The notes: a model not told the origin generated them from the sequence alone. A DNA stretch of 49,185 bases from Clostridia bacterium (GCA_029256325.1 JAQSYD010000019.1:1-49185); one strand, 5' to 3'. Shown: positions 18,442-28,334, numbered from the stretch's first letter. Numbers and translations: made by a program.

Positions 18442-20376
18442 TTAGTTTTGTACTGGTTTATAAGATAAATCATTAATTTCTATTTTGTCACTGTTGATTA
18501 TTACAAATGTCCTTTCATGGTTATCAGTAGGTTGATAGCCTGCTTTTTCAGCTTCTGCCATCAGACTTCTGTAGTCGGGCTTATCGTAATAGAAGAGAAT
18601 TTTCGAAACTCCGGTAAATAGTATTTTGCCGTTATCGATTTGGTAGTTTCCTTTGTATGCATTGCATGAATAATCATAGGTTGAACGGATAAGGTAATTA
18701 TAGGTGCCATCACTGTTGAAAACATAAGTCAGGTGAATATCCTGTGGCGTCCCTGTTGCCATATGGGTATCCCATACACCCGCTATTCCAGCCGTCCCTG
18801 TACTCATGCCAGGTGTGGGAGCCGGTGCAGTGCTGCTTGATTTGAACTGTTCATAGGAACGTACGCTCATAGCTATGGCTTGCTCCCTTGTAGTGGTTGC
18901 GTATCCTGCTGCTGCCTGCGCACTTGTGGCTGCCTTTGGCATGAATTTTCCATTAGTGCCTTTTACTATGCCTGCTTTACTCATGAATTTCACGTGCTCC
19001 AATGCCCAAGAGGAAATATCCTTCTGATCTGAGAAGGTCGGTGCACCAGCCGTTGAGAAATCTCCTCCAGGCGCCATTACTCTGATGGCACGGCTCAGCA
19101 TAGTAGCAACCTGCTCACGGTTGGTAAGCTCCTTTGGCGCAAAGGTGGTTGCAGAAGTACCGGTGGTCACACCCAGCTTGAAGGCCTTCAGTATCTCAGA
19201 ATTCTTCGTATCGGTAAAGGGATTGGGTGATACAACCTCTGCTGTTTTTCCAGTGGTCTTCTCATAAAGCTTGACTGCCAGCTCTGCAAACTCCTCACGA
19301 GTGATAGGCTTTGTCATATTCTCACCCTTTAAAATATCAGGAATCAGTCCTGCTTCATCAGCCTTTTTAAGCTCGGGTGTCGCCCAGGTAGAAGCATCGC
19401 TCCATGATGGCATATTGTGGGAAATCACATTGGAAAAAGGGCTGTAAATATCCACGTTAGTCGTGCTGTCAATGCCGGCCTGCTTGTATTCCCTTAAATC
19501 CAGCGCATATCGTATTTTTATTTCATAGCCTTCAGCGTCGTAACTTTGCTTTTCATCATTAAAGTAGTCGCTTGCCTCTATTTCCAATATCTCTAAACTA
19601 GCCCACTCATAATGTATATATTTGAAGTCCTTGTCTCCGGCTCTTCTCATCCACACCTCGGCTCGTACAGAACCTCCTGTCATGGCATTTAAATCCTGAA
19701 CCTCATCCGGTAGCCTGCCTAGCTTTACATCAAAATAAGGCTCTCCGCCTCCTGCAGTTTTCACATCTGCTGATACCAAGGTGGGGATATGGTTGATGAG
19801 CTTGTTGTAATCAGCCTTTGCATTGGCAGAAAGGGTAAATTCCTTCGACCAGGGTGATAGGACATAGGTCTCACCGTTATCAAAAGACTCTGAAAAGCGT
19901 ACCCTGAAGGTTATAGAATGACTTTTCAGATAGTCCCAGCCCCCCTCAGCAAAGGGTTTCAGAGCTTCATCCTCAGGGAACAGTCCGGTCATGCTCCACC
20001 TTTCGCTATTACTATATTTTCTTTCGTTGGAAAAAGTAAAATACTGGTCATCTACTAAGTCGGGGACAGTTTTGGGTGAGTCCCAGGCCGGTGTGGAATG
20101 CCAGCTTCCATTGTCGATTTTATAGTCGATTTGGAAGTGTGCTGAGAAGTTCTGCTTATTATCCGGATCATCCGCTGCCCGTTTCACAATATAGGCGCGC
20201 ATATCCTCAGGGACGCTGAATGTGAAATATACGGCATCCCCATAATAAGGACTGACACCAAAATGCTCTGGGGCGCCTATGGCACTTGGTGGCTCTACCT
20301 CCGCTATTGCTGTAAATGGTAAGGTGCAGATAAATACTGCCATAATCAAAAATACTACTAATAATTTACGTGTCAT
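18442..20376 (-). CDS. S-layer homology (SLH) domain surface protein
   Basis: 644 residues. A signal peptide (1-25, ending TAIAEVE) is followed by a beta-rich region (30-320) of unknown fold. Three SLH repeats follow (about 326-375, 385-432, 445-512), recognisable by ITREEFAELAVKLYEK, LTNREQVATMLSRA and TTREQAIAMSVRSYEQF. After a Pro/Thr linker comes a C-terminal domain (535-644) resembling lipocalin-like stress modules (GVWDTHMATG, FNSDGTYNYL). SLH domains bind pyruvylated secondary cell wall polymer, so it is probably displayed on the cell wall. The SLH block is internal rather than terminal, which leaves two ligand-binding candidates. AGGAGG precedes ATG 20376. Confidence 0.87.
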   Translation of the reverse strand: MTRKLLVVFLIMAVFICTLPFTAIAEVEPPSAIGAPEHFGVSPYYGDAVYFTFSVPEDMRAYIVKRAADDPDNKQNFSAHFQIDYKIDNGSWHSTPAWDSPKTVPDLVDDQYFTFSNERKYSNSERWSMTGLFPEDEALKPFAEGGWDYLKSHSITFRVRFSESFDNGETYVLSPWSKEFTLSANAKADYNKLINHIPTLVSADVKTAGGGEPYFDVKLGRLPDEVQDLNAMTGGSVRAEVWMRRAGDKDFKYIHYEWASLEILEIEASDYFNDEKQSYDAEGYEIKIRYALDLREYKQAGIDSTTNVDIYSPFSNVISHNMPSWSDASTWATPELKKADEAGLIPDILKGENMTKPITREEFAELAVKLYEKTTGKTAEVVSPNPFTDTKNSEILKAFKLGVTTGTSATTFAPKELTNREQVATMLSRAIRVMAPGGDFSTAGAPTFSDQKDISSWALEHVKFMSKAGIVKGTNGKFMPKAATSAQAAAGYATTTREQAIAMSVRSYEQFKSSSTAPAPTPGMSTGTAGIAGVWDTHMATGTPQDIHLTYVFNSDGTYNYLIRSTYDYSCNAYKGNYQIDNGKILFTGVSKILFYYDKPDYRSLMAEAEKAGYQPTDNHERTFVIINSDKIEINDLSYKPVQN

Positions 20377-20470
20377 TATTTTTCCTCCTGAAATTTTATT
20401 TTATATGCTTATTTAATTTCTACTGTTAAATCACTATTCTAAAATAAAAGACCGTTCACAGAGTTCTGTT

Positions 20471-20830
20471 CTATTTAAGTAATCTGAACTTCCCAATAAA
20501 GGGCAGCTCCTTTACCTTGCCATTCATGGCATTTATCAGTGCAACTATGGCTATAACCAACACGGCTATGCTAAACAAAGGCAGCAATACCCAGCCGAGG
20601 AAGGGAATAATGCTCAACAGGACACTTCCTAGTATACTGGTAATAAGCAGCAGCAATCCCTGATTGGCGTGAAATTTACCAAACTTGGAATCCGGACAGA
20701 CAAGCAGCGGCAAAAAGAAAAGTATATAAGCCAACCCCGCTACTGTTTTATTTTTTTCAATGTCTTCTGCCAAAAACTCATATCCGATGTTTTCTTTTGA
20801 TGTCTCCTGTGATTTATTGTTTTCACTCAT
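20471..20830 (-). CDS. Small membrane protein (Tic20/DUF4870-like)
   Basis: 119 residues: a charged soluble head (1-30), then three or four hydrophobic segments (about 32-48, 58-80, 84-106) and a short basic tail. The pattern VAGLAYILFFLPLL, FHANQGLLLL and LPFIGKF is typical of the DUF4870/Tic20-like family of bacterial membrane proteins without known function. ATG 20830 is chosen because AAGGAG lies 8 bases upstream; the longer in-frame start at 20848 would place that site inside the coding region. It lies upstream of the SLH gene on the same strand. Confidence 0.72.
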   Translation of the reverse strand: MSENNKSQETSKENIGYEFLAEDIEKNKTVAGLAYILFFLPLLVCPDSKFGKFHANQGLLLLITSILGSVLLSIIPFLGWVLLPLFSIAVLVIAIVALINAMNGKVKELPFIGKFRLLK

Positions 20831-21066
20831 ACTGAATCTCTCCTTCAATTAAATTTTCACACTTTGCTACCATAGGTTAACCCCCTTTTTAAGGTAAAGA
20901 TTAAGAGTATCTATTTTAATTTTCTTTATCAATTTTACAATACAGCCATCAAAAAAATATAAAATGGAAACGAGACCTTATTTCTGCCTGAGACCCTTGT
21001 AAATCAACAGAAAAAACCATTTTATAATTCATTTATCTATGGTAAAATATAGAAAAATATTTTAAA

Positions 21067-21086
21067 TTTATAAGCTTTTATAAGCT
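21067..21086 (+). promoter_or_regulatory. Tandem 10-bp direct repeat upstream of the regulator
   Basis: TTTATAAGCT occurs twice in perfect tandem, one helical turn apart, 31 bases before the start of the MalT/SARP-like regulator. SARP-type winged helix proteins are known to bind short direct repeats at about one-turn spacing, so this could be an autoregulatory operator. That role is inference. Confidence 0.4.
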
Positions 21087-21117
21087 ATATTGAAAAATAT
21101 ATTAGGGGGTCTATGGT

Positions 21118-24100
21118 ATGAACAGCATTCCCGTATTAAAGAGCAAGTTAATTATGCCTGAGCTGTCCGGAAATTTTTTGCTGACAGACCGACTTCACAG
21201 GCTTCAGAAAAATATGGATTCTTGCAGGGCAGTTACTATATGCGCGCCTGCTGGCTACGGGAAAACCACTCTTGCGGTATCATATTTTAACCGCCAATCG
21301 GTCATACCTTCCAGAGTATGCTGGTATCGTCTGGACCCGGAGGATAAAAACCAATCTATTTTTATCACCCACCTCTCAGAAGCCCTTTTTCCGTCGAAAA
21401 TCCCTGAGTTTGCAGAGTCCAGGAAAACTCTTGAGGATTGCGCGGATATGCAATTACAGCCGCAGCATCTGATTTCAATGATTTGTCAAGAGATGTGGAC
21501 ATATCACAGCCAGATCAGTGAAACCGAGACATATATAGTACTGGATGATTTTCAAAACGTAGCTCAAGTCCAGGATATTTGCGATATGACAAGGTATATG
21601 CTTGATAACCTGCCTCCATCCTGTGCAATTTTCATATTAAGCCGGGCAAACCTTAATCTATTTACAGAAAAGCAAAAGCTTGAAAAAAAGATTTTAGAGA
21701 TTGGTACAGATGATCTTGCTTTCAAGAATGCTGAAATAGAGGACTTCATGCGCAGTATAGGTCAAAGCGCAACTGCTGGGAAGCTGACGAACATCATAGC
21801 GAAAAACACGGAAGGCTGGATAGCCGGTATCATCATCTTATGCCAGGCAGGCAAAAGTAAAGATCTTGACATTGCATCATTTGAAGCCGGTAATCTGACT
21901 CATGAAGATGCCTTGTTTCGATATATGTCTGTAGAAGTACTCAAATCTGTCGAAGGCGATACGCAGGAAGCTCTTGTTAAGCTTGCACTGCTTCAGGACT
22001 TTTCTGAGATCGAGGCATCAGAAATACTTGAAACCAATGATATAAAATTATTACTGGAGCAGTGTATGGGTTTTGGAATGTTCATCCAAAGGATCCCAGG
22101 AGATCCTATTGTATACCGTTTCCATTCTTTATTCCGAGAATTTCTGCTATATATTCTAAAATGTCGTTATTCTGACGAACATATTGCTGAACTTCACCTA
22201 AAAGCTGCCGGATATTATATTAGCAATTCTACCTACGGCCGGGCTGCGGAGCATCTGGCGAAATGCGGGAATTCTGTTTCAGCTCTGGACATGGTAATAA
22301 GTGTGGGCTTTAATAAGTTTTTAATCGGAGAGACAGCACAATTGAAGCTTTGGCTAGATTTGCTGCCTGAGGCGATGATCAGGGACAATCCGATTCTCTT
22401 AATGTATAAAGCACAGCTGATGCCGAACAGCAGGCAGCTGGAAATGGTAGTTCCCCTTCAAAAGGTCATCAAAAAGGCATTGCTTGATAACAATCTTGAG
22501 GTATATTTTAATGTAGCCACTGTTTTAATCTACATTTTAATATGTAATAACGATATGAAAGGATTACTGGAAATGACGCCGGACATCTCCAAACAGCTGC
22601 AAAATACTTCGGCTGAATTAAGAAACACATTGGCCATACTTGATATGGTGCGATCTATAGGCGAAGAACGGTTCTCTGTAGCAGAAGAACAAAGCGAAAG
22701 CGTTTTGTACATGCTTCTTCCAGAAGATTGCCAATGGCTGTATCTAATCCTCTCCTGTATCATTTATTTCTGTCTCGGCAAGCTTGATGATGCAGAGCGT
22801 TGTATGCGAAAAGCACTCATATTGCATAACTTTAAAAATATTGAGCCTGCCAAAGGCTTCATTCTGCTTTTTCTTGCCACCGTCTTGTCTCTAAAAAATG
22901 AAAAAGACGGTATGCCGTCACACATAGCCGAAATCCTTGCGATTGGCGAAAAATACGATTATGAATATCTGTTGGCTAACGGAAGACGTCTGGCTGCTTT
23001 TGAACGCTACTTGGCACTAGACGCAGAAGCTTCCTTTGAAATGCTGGATTACGCTGTTTTCCATTACAACCAAATAAGCAATAAGGCAATGGCTGCGTCA
23101 TGCAGATTGCTCCGGCGTCTTTGGTACATACAACATAACAGCCCAGCACCGAACCTTGAGGAAGCCCGTAAGGATTTCACAATAATAGAAAGGGCATGCC
23201 CCGGCATGCTGGTCTATGAAACTTCACTGACCATACTGGGGGCTATTGCAAGGGAGTCAAGAGATTTCGCCTTTTCTGAACACTGCATACTTACAGCCAT
23301 AGCGGCAGTAAAGGCAAAAAAGGGATATCAGGTACTCTGCGGCTCCTACTTTCATTTAGCAAAACTGTATTTTGCCTCCAACAATACGGAACAGGGACAC
23401 TACTCTCTGAAGCAAGCAATGGATCTGGCGGCTGGCAATAAATATTTCATGTTCTGGGATATCCATATTCCTACCCTGATTGAAATGCTGCTGCGAAGTA
23501 TACGATACGGCTATTGCAGCTTTCATGCCGAGGAGCTATTGTATAAATTTTATAGCCGCAAGACGGTAAAGTACTTAAGAGAAAAGATAAAATCTATAGA
23601 TGAAAGTCTCATTGCAACATTTACTGATGATTTTATCTTCACATACAAAGGGGATAAACCTGAACAGCTTTATTTTGTAAAGGCATCTCTATTTGGTAAG
23701 CCTGAGGTTTGGGTAAACGGAATTAAAATACCTGACACTGAATGGAAAACCAAAAAGGTTAAGGGCTTTCTCGAATATCTACTGCTCAACGCAGGCAGTG
23801 CCATGTCAAAAGAGACGCTGACAGAAGTTTTCTGGCCAGACTCGGACAGCAAGTCCGCAATCTCTTCACAGCGTACAGCACTATATTTTCTAAGAAAAAT
23901 ACTTTCCAAATATAATGCAGAAGTTGCAGGAAACAATGCCTTTATATATGAAACCCTAGAAGGTTTACAAATAAGGAGGAATGATGCCTTAGCACTTGAC
24001 ATACATGAATTTTCGCGTCTCCACAGCGAGTTGTCCCTTATAACAAGCTGTACCACCCAGGCAGAGCAAAAACAAATAGAAATCCTGAAAAAAATGACAA

Positions 24101-24450
24101 CTGTTTATAAAGGTGATTTGATGGAAGGCAGTGATTATGGAGACCTGATATTGTACGAGCGGGAAAGACTAAAATCCATCTTTATGGAGGCATGCCAAAA
24201 ATTAAGCTCACTCTATATAAAGGTGGGAGAATTGCGGCAGGCTGAAGAGATTTTGAGACGTGCTTTAACATCAGAACCATACAGCGAAAACATATGCCTT
24301 GAACTACTTAAGCTGCATATGTCGCAGGGAAAGAGAAGTAAGGCAGTCAAGCTCTATTACAGCTTTAAAAAGCATTTGGAGCAAGAGCTTGATATCAAAA
24401 TTGACAAAAGATTAACTGAAGCAATTCAGAGTCTAAGACTTGAAAAGTAA
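21118..24450 (+). CDS. Large transcriptional regulator: MalT-like NTPase, TPR region, C-terminal winged helix and BTAD
   Basis: 1110 residues. The N terminus matches the MalT/STAND start (PVLKSKLIMP), then Walker A CAPAGYGKTTL (about 42-52) and Walker B TYIVLDDF. Residues 350-850 are helical repeats of the TPR kind. Residues 860-960 form an OmpR-type winged helix (LFGKPEVWVNGIKI, LTEVFWPDSD, RTALYFLRKIL), followed by a bacterial transcriptional activation domain (about 970-1105) ending in DIKIDKRLTEAIQSLR. Effector binding to the STAND/TPR part should switch ATP-driven oligomerisation and promoter activation. It combines MalT-type sensing with SARP-type DNA binding. AGGGGG precedes ATG 21118. 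Targets may be the divergent membrane, SLH and lipoprotein genes, by position only. Confidence 0.87.
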   Translation: MNSIPVLKSKLIMPELSGNFLLTDRLHRLQKNMDSCRAVTICAPAGYGKTTLAVSYFNRQSVIPSRVCWYRLDPEDKNQSIFITHLSEALFPSKIPEFAESRKTLEDCADMQLQPQHLISMICQEMWTYHSQISETETYIVLDDFQNVAQVQDICDMTRYMLDNLPPSCAIFILSRANLNLFTEKQKLEKKILEIGTDDLAFKNAEIEDFMRSIGQSATAGKLTNIIAKNTEGWIAGIIILCQAGKSKDLDIASFEAGNLTHEDALFRYMSVEVLKSVEGDTQEALVKLALLQDFSEIEASEILETNDIKLLLEQCMGFGMFIQRIPGDPIVYRFHSLFREFLLYILKCRYSDEHIAELHLKAAGYYISNSTYGRAAEHLAKCGNSVSALDMVISVGFNKFLIGETAQLKLWLDLLPEAMIRDNPILLMYKAQLMPNSRQLEMVVPLQKVIKKALLDNNLEVYFNVATVLIYILICNNDMKGLLEMTPDISKQLQNTSAELRNTLAILDMVRSIGEERFSVAEEQSESVLYMLLPEDCQWLYLILSCIIYFCLGKLDDAERCMRKALILHNFKNIEPAKGFILLFLATVLSLKNEKDGMPSHIAEILAIGEKYDYEYLLANGRRLAAFERYLALDAEASFEMLDYAVFHYNQISNKAMAASCRLLRRLWYIQHNSPAPNLEEARKDFTIIERACPGMLVYETSLTILGAIARESRDFAFSEHCILTAIAAVKAKKGYQVLCGSYFHLAKLYFASNNTEQGHYSLKQAMDLAAGNKYFMFWDIHIPTLIEMLLRSIRYGYCSFHAEELLYKFYSRKTVKYLREKIKSIDESLIATFTDDFIFTYKGDKPEQLYFVKASLFGKPEVWVNGIKIPDTEWKTKKVKGFLEYLLLNAGSAMSKETLTEVFWPDSDSKSAISSQRTALYFLRKILSKYNAEVAGNNAFIYETLEGLQIRRNDALALDIHEFSRLHSELSLITSCTTQAEQKQIEILKKMTTVYKGDLMEGSDYGDLILYERERLKSIFMEACQKLSSLYIKVGELRQAEEILRRALTSEPYSENICLELLKLHMSQGKRSKAVKLYYSFKKHLEQELDIKIDKRLTEAIQSLRLEK

Positions 24451-24500
24451 GCGTCCATATCAACAGGCTATTCTTCTCAAAAGGAAAAAAGCTTGAACAG

Positions 24501-24536
24501 AAAAAGTACAGGATACATTCATATCCTGTACTTTTT
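24501..24536. terminator. Bidirectional terminator between convergent genes
   Basis: A perfect 10-bp stem (24506-24515 with 24522-24531), flanked by five A on the left and five T on the right, lies between the regulator (plus) and the H-cluster protein gene (minus). Confidence 0.88.
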
Positions 24537-24569
24537 ATAAGTGTACTTCTAGGGTAACCATATTATTTG

Positions 24570-25961
24570 TTATTCTAAATCTCTTCCGAACAACTTCATA
24601 GACTTGCCTTGCAATATATCATCCGGAAAGTTGATTCCTATTCTTTCAAGAATGACGCCTATCTTGTCATTGTCTACGGGACTTTGATATAAAGATTCAC
24701 TTCCATATTGATTGACGATATCTGTGGCTTTCTGAACCTCAATATTCGCTCTTGGCCCTCCCACACAACCGCCCTTGCAGCCCATGCCTTCGATGAAATT
24801 TGCATCAACGATTCCACTTTTCAGCTTATCCAGCATTTCTTTGCAAGCCTTGACTCCATCTACCTGAATGGCGTTAAACGCTATGCCTTGATATCCCAAT
24901 CTCTGTAGTGAAAGTTCTACGGCTTTGCTAACACCACCCGTTCTTGCGTAAATTCTTCCACCGGTAGAGCTTTGTTCATACTGTTCATCCGGCAGTGCAG
25001 CCGGATCTATTTCCAAAGCTTTAAATATTTCATCCAATTCTTTATAGGTCAAAACGTAATCAATAGCATCTCTTAAATCTTTATCCTTGGCTTCATTTTT
25101 CTTCGCTATGCATGGTCCGATGAACACGACCTTGCAGTTTTTGTACACTTCCTTAAGCACCCTGCCTGCTGCTATCATAGGGGATACAGCAGGAGAAAAG
25201 TTCTTTAGCAATTCAGGATATCCCTTTATTATCATGTTCATCCATATAGGACAACAACAGCTGGTAATAAGATAATCCTCTTTCTCGTGCACTAAATGTT
25301 CAAATTCGAAAACTTCCCTTAGGGTAAGCAAGTCTGCAAATAACGCAACCTCTATCATATCCTTAAAGCCCAATATTTTGAGCGCGCTTCTGATTTGTCC
25401 GGGACTTACATGGTCACCAAACTGTCCGACATAAGCTGGCGCTATGGCTGCATATACCGGCACCTCTTGCTGCTTAAGCATATTAATAAGCGGCACAAAC
25501 TCTATTTTATCGCTTAGTGCTTCATAGGGACAAGCAGCTACACACTTGCCGCAGGTCAGGCATTTGCCTTTTTCAATTTCAACGCCACGCTCCATGCTGT
25601 AAATGAGCGCACCATGGTGACAGCTCGTTTTACATGGTTCCTCCCCCTTCCTATGATCACAAAGATCACATACATCCTTTACTACCGTAACCAAAGGATA
25701 TTCTATCCCTTCTTTATGCATCCCATGATTTACTGCATCCTCAATAGACTCCTCCTGATTCTCTAATCCTATCCCGGAGGCAAGCCTGATATAATCTTGA
25801 ATGATTCGTCTTTCCTTTTCTTCAAACAGCCCTCTATGAATCAACTCATCTTCTATTTGCTTCACGTTCTTTGCTGAACCATCTGTCCATAGCGTCCGTA
25901 CCAGTTCTCTAAAAACAATCAGTCGTCTATCCTGATAATAACTTTTATCCTTGATATTCAT
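24570..25961 (-). CDS. [FeFe]-hydrogenase-like H-cluster domain protein with two 4Fe-4S clusters
   Basis: 463 residues. An N-terminal helical region (1-90) is followed by Cys-rich clusters (CDLCDHRKGEEPC-KTSC at 98-114 and CLTCGKCVAACP at 134-145), then the hydrogenase large-subunit domain (165-420). All H-cluster cysteines are present: TSCCCPIW (about 234-237), GPCIAKKNEA (284), and GMGCKGGCVGG (395, 399). The last motif is shorter than in catalytic HydA (usually CxxGCxxGGGQ), the small-subunit tail is absent, and the L1 motif has an extra Cys. That resembles the poorly characterised or sensory branches of the family. It follows thiI on the same strand, 13 bases after the ancestral thiI stop, with AGGTG before ATG 25961. 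Whether it turns over H2 cannot be decided here. Confidence 0.85.
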   Translation of the reverse strand: MNIKDKSYYQDRRLIVFRELVRTLWTDGSAKNVKQIEDELIHRGLFEEKERRIIQDYIRLASGIGLENQEESIEDAVNHGMHKEGIEYPLVTVVKDVCDLCDHRKGEEPCKTSCHHGALIYSMERGVEIEKGKCLTCGKCVAACPYEALSDKIEFVPLINMLKQQEVPVYAAIAPAYVGQFGDHVSPGQIRSALKILGFKDMIEVALFADLLTLREVFEFEHLVHEKEDYLITSCCCPIWMNMIIKGYPELLKNFSPAVSPMIAAGRVLKEVYKNCKVVFIGPCIAKKNEAKDKDLRDAIDYVLTYKELDEIFKALEIDPAALPDEQYEQSSTGGRIYARTGGVSKAVELSLQRLGYQGIAFNAIQVDGVKACKEMLDKLKSGIVDANFIEGMGCKGGCVGGPRANIEVQKATDIVNQYGSESLYQSPVDNDKIGVILERIGINFPDDILQGKSMKLFGRDLE

Positions 25962-25974
25962 TGGTTCACCTCGC

Positions 25975-27106
25975 CTATTGTAAATTATTTACTTTTATTA
26001 TCTCCATATTCTCTATACAATTTGCGATAAGCTGCTCTTTATCTAGTACTTCCTCGGATTTTTTAATCTCATCCAGCCTTGGTCTTGTTTTTGGATGTTT
26101 TGGTACAAATATTAAGTATAGAGGTCTCGAAGGTATCTATTTGTCTGGCTATTTCAGTTATATCTGTCTTATCCATCCCTACTACGGGACGGAATACAGG
26201 CATCTCCAGCTCACTATTGGTTACATACATGCTTTCAAGCGTTTGGCTCGCTACCTGTCCCAGGCTTTCACCAGTAATCAAAGCCAAAGCATTTTCTTTC
26301 TTCGCCACTTGTTCAGCTACCTGCATCATATATCTTCTCATAATGATCGTTAACTCATTTTCTTTACACTTCTCTATAATCTGCATTTGTATTTCAGTAA
26401 AGGGTGCTACATAAAGCTTTATGGAGCCTGTATAAACAGCAAGCTTCCTAGCAAGCTCTACAACCTTTTCTTTGGCTCTTTCACTGGTATAAGGGTGGCT
26501 ATGGTAATATACGCCTACCAGCTCCATACCTCTCTTTGCCATCATATAGCCTGCTACCGGACTGTCTATCCCGCCTGAAAGCAGCAGTACTCCTTTGCCC
26601 GCACTTCCATAAGGCATTCCTGCAACGCCTTTAAGGAGTTTTGTGTATATATAAGCCTTATCTCTTATTTCAACATTTACAACTATTTCAGGGTTATGGA
26701 CATCAACAGTAAGACCCTCAACATTTTTAAGGATCATTGCCCCTATTTCCCTTGATATTTCCATGGATTGTAGTGGAAACTTCTTGTCCCCTCTTTTGGA
26801 CTCCACCTTAAAGGTTTTTACATTTTTAAGCTGCTTCATTTGGTTAATGGCAATTTCTCCAATTTTATCCATATCCTTTTCAGTGATTTCTGCCTTAGCT
26901 ACAGCAGTAACACCAAAGGTTTTTCTTACCTTGTCGGCCAGCTCATCGGAATATTGGTCTATGTACATTCTCCCGGATTCCTTTTGAATTCTGTAACCAT
27001 TTCCTATGGATTTTCTGATATTGGTTACCAAAAGATCTTCAAAGTATCTTTTGTTTAATCCCTTTAGGGATATTTCACTTGCGTATTTTACTAACATGCA
27101 GTTCAT
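25975..27106 (-). pseudogene. thiI: tRNA 4-thiouridine synthase ThiI, frameshifted by an internal deletion
   Basis: The first 331 or so residues are a normal clostridial ThiI: ferredoxin-like and THUMP domains, then a PP-loop LLSGGIDSPVAGYM. After TFETSIL the frame changes and runs to a stop at 26069. In the next frame the family C terminus resumes at once as IFVPKHPKTRPRLDE and continues to a stop at 25975. The conserved PYEDCC-type motif that should join the two is missing. One base remains where 21 are expected, so about 20 bases were lost. ThiI normally transfers persulfide sulfur from a cysteine desulfurase to U8 of tRNA. Losing the PP-loop-domain Cys motif and the tail should abolish function, unless this is a sequencing or assembly error. 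The ATG overlaps the desulfurase stop by 4 bases. Confidence 0.85.
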
Positions 27107-28248
27107 TTGCTTATCCTCCTTAAGAAAGGCAATATTTTTTTTATTGCGTCTATAGTATAATCAATTTCTTCTATCGTGTTTAAATAAGAAAAACTAAAGC
27201 GTATGGCACCTTCTGCTTGTGTCGAGCTAAGCCCCATAGCCGGCAAGACATAATTCTTGTGCGCCCCCTTCTTAGCAGAGCAGGCGGAGCCTGTAGAAAC
27301 ATAGATATTATAATCCTCCAAGGCATGCAGCATGACTTCTCCCCGCACCCCCTCAAAGGAAACATTCAATATATTATCAATATGCTTTTCATCCAAAGGA
27401 CTGTTGATTTTAATTCTATCAAAGCCCTTCAAGCCCTCTATAAAGTGTTGTTTAAGCGCCCTTATAGACTGTTTCTTATCTTCAAAGCCCTTTGCAGCCA
27501 TTTCTACTGCAATTCCAAAGCCGGAAATTCCCGGCAGATTTTCTGTGCCGGAGCGTATATCAAATTCTTGACCGCCGCCTGCAATAAGCGGACGCAAACG
27601 CAAGCCTTCTTTTATATAAAGAGCGCCAACTCCCTTTGGTCCGTGAATTTTATGGGCGCTGAAGGAAATGAGGTCTGCTCCAATTTCCTTCACATTCATA
27701 GGAAGCTTTCCAAAGGCTTGGACAGCATCTATATGCACTTTGGCTTTTCTGCTTTTTTCTCTAACAATATCTATGATTTCATTTATAGGCTGTATCGAAC
27801 CCATTTCATTGTTCACATACATGATAGATATCAGCTTTGTATTCTCTTTCATTGAGCTTGATAACTGCTCAAGGTTTATGCATCCATGACAGTCTACATC
27901 CAAATATGTAATTTCAAAGCTGTCTTTTTCCATATCCTGCAGCAGTTTGATTACACTTGGATGCTCAATCTTAGTTGTGATAATATGATCACCCTTAGAA
28001 ACCACGCCAAGTACAGCCATATTGTTGGCTTCGCTGCCGCCAGAAGTAAATATGATCTCTTGAGGCTTTGCTTTTAAAAAGACGGCCAGTTTCTCTCTTG
28101 CTGCTTTGAGCTTTTTCTCTGCATCTACCCCTAGCTTGTGGGCTGAGGAAGGATTCGCATAATATTGCTCCATACATTGTGCTACCTCATCAACAACCTC
28201 CTTATGTGGCTTTGTGGTTGCACTATTATCTAAATACACTAAATTCAT
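27103..28248 (-). CDS. Cysteine desulfurase (NifS/IscS family)
   Basis: 381 residues, normal for the family. It is PLP-dependent: the Schiff-base lysine is in SFSAHKIHGPKG and the persulfide-forming cysteine is in STGSACSAKKG. It converts cysteine to alanine and donates sulfur. The short active-site loop and the thiI gene directly downstream (4-base overlap) match the NifZ-ThiI arrangement of B. subtilis, so tRNA thiolation is the likely original task; Fe-S assembly for the downstream H-cluster protein is a second possibility. The start is ATG 28248, with GTGAGGT 5 bases upstream; the frame extends to a GTG that is part of that ribosome binding site. Confidence 0.92.
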   Translation of the reverse strand: MNLVYLDNSATTKPHKEVVDEVAQCMEQYYANPSSAHKLGVDAEKKLKAAREKLAVFLKAKPQEIIFTSGGSEANNMAVLGVVSKGDHIITTKIEHPSVIKLLQDMEKDSFEITYLDVDCHGCINLEQLSSSMKENTKLISIMYVNNEMGSIQPINEIIDIVREKSRKAKVHIDAVQAFGKLPMNVKEIGADLISFSAHKIHGPKGVGALYIKEGLRLRPLIAGGGQEFDIRSGTENLPGISGFGIAVEMAAKGFEDKKQSIRALKQHFIEGLKGFDRIKINSPLDEKHIDNILNVSFEGVRGEVMLHALEDYNIYVSTGSACSAKKGAHKNYVLPAMGLSSTQAEGAIRFSFSYLNTIEEIDYTIDAIKKILPFLRRISK

Positions 28249-28334
28249 ATAATACCTCACTTACTCGGTAATTTTCATCATTTGCTTACGTTATATAATT
28301 TTACCATTTTTATACGAAAAGTTGTATGTATTAA

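Noticed and set aside
25975..26140. Programmed frameshift or selenocysteine read-through in thiI
   Set aside because: The TGA is reached only after the frame is already wrong, and the conserved motif joining the two frames is missing altogether. A deletion explains both facts.
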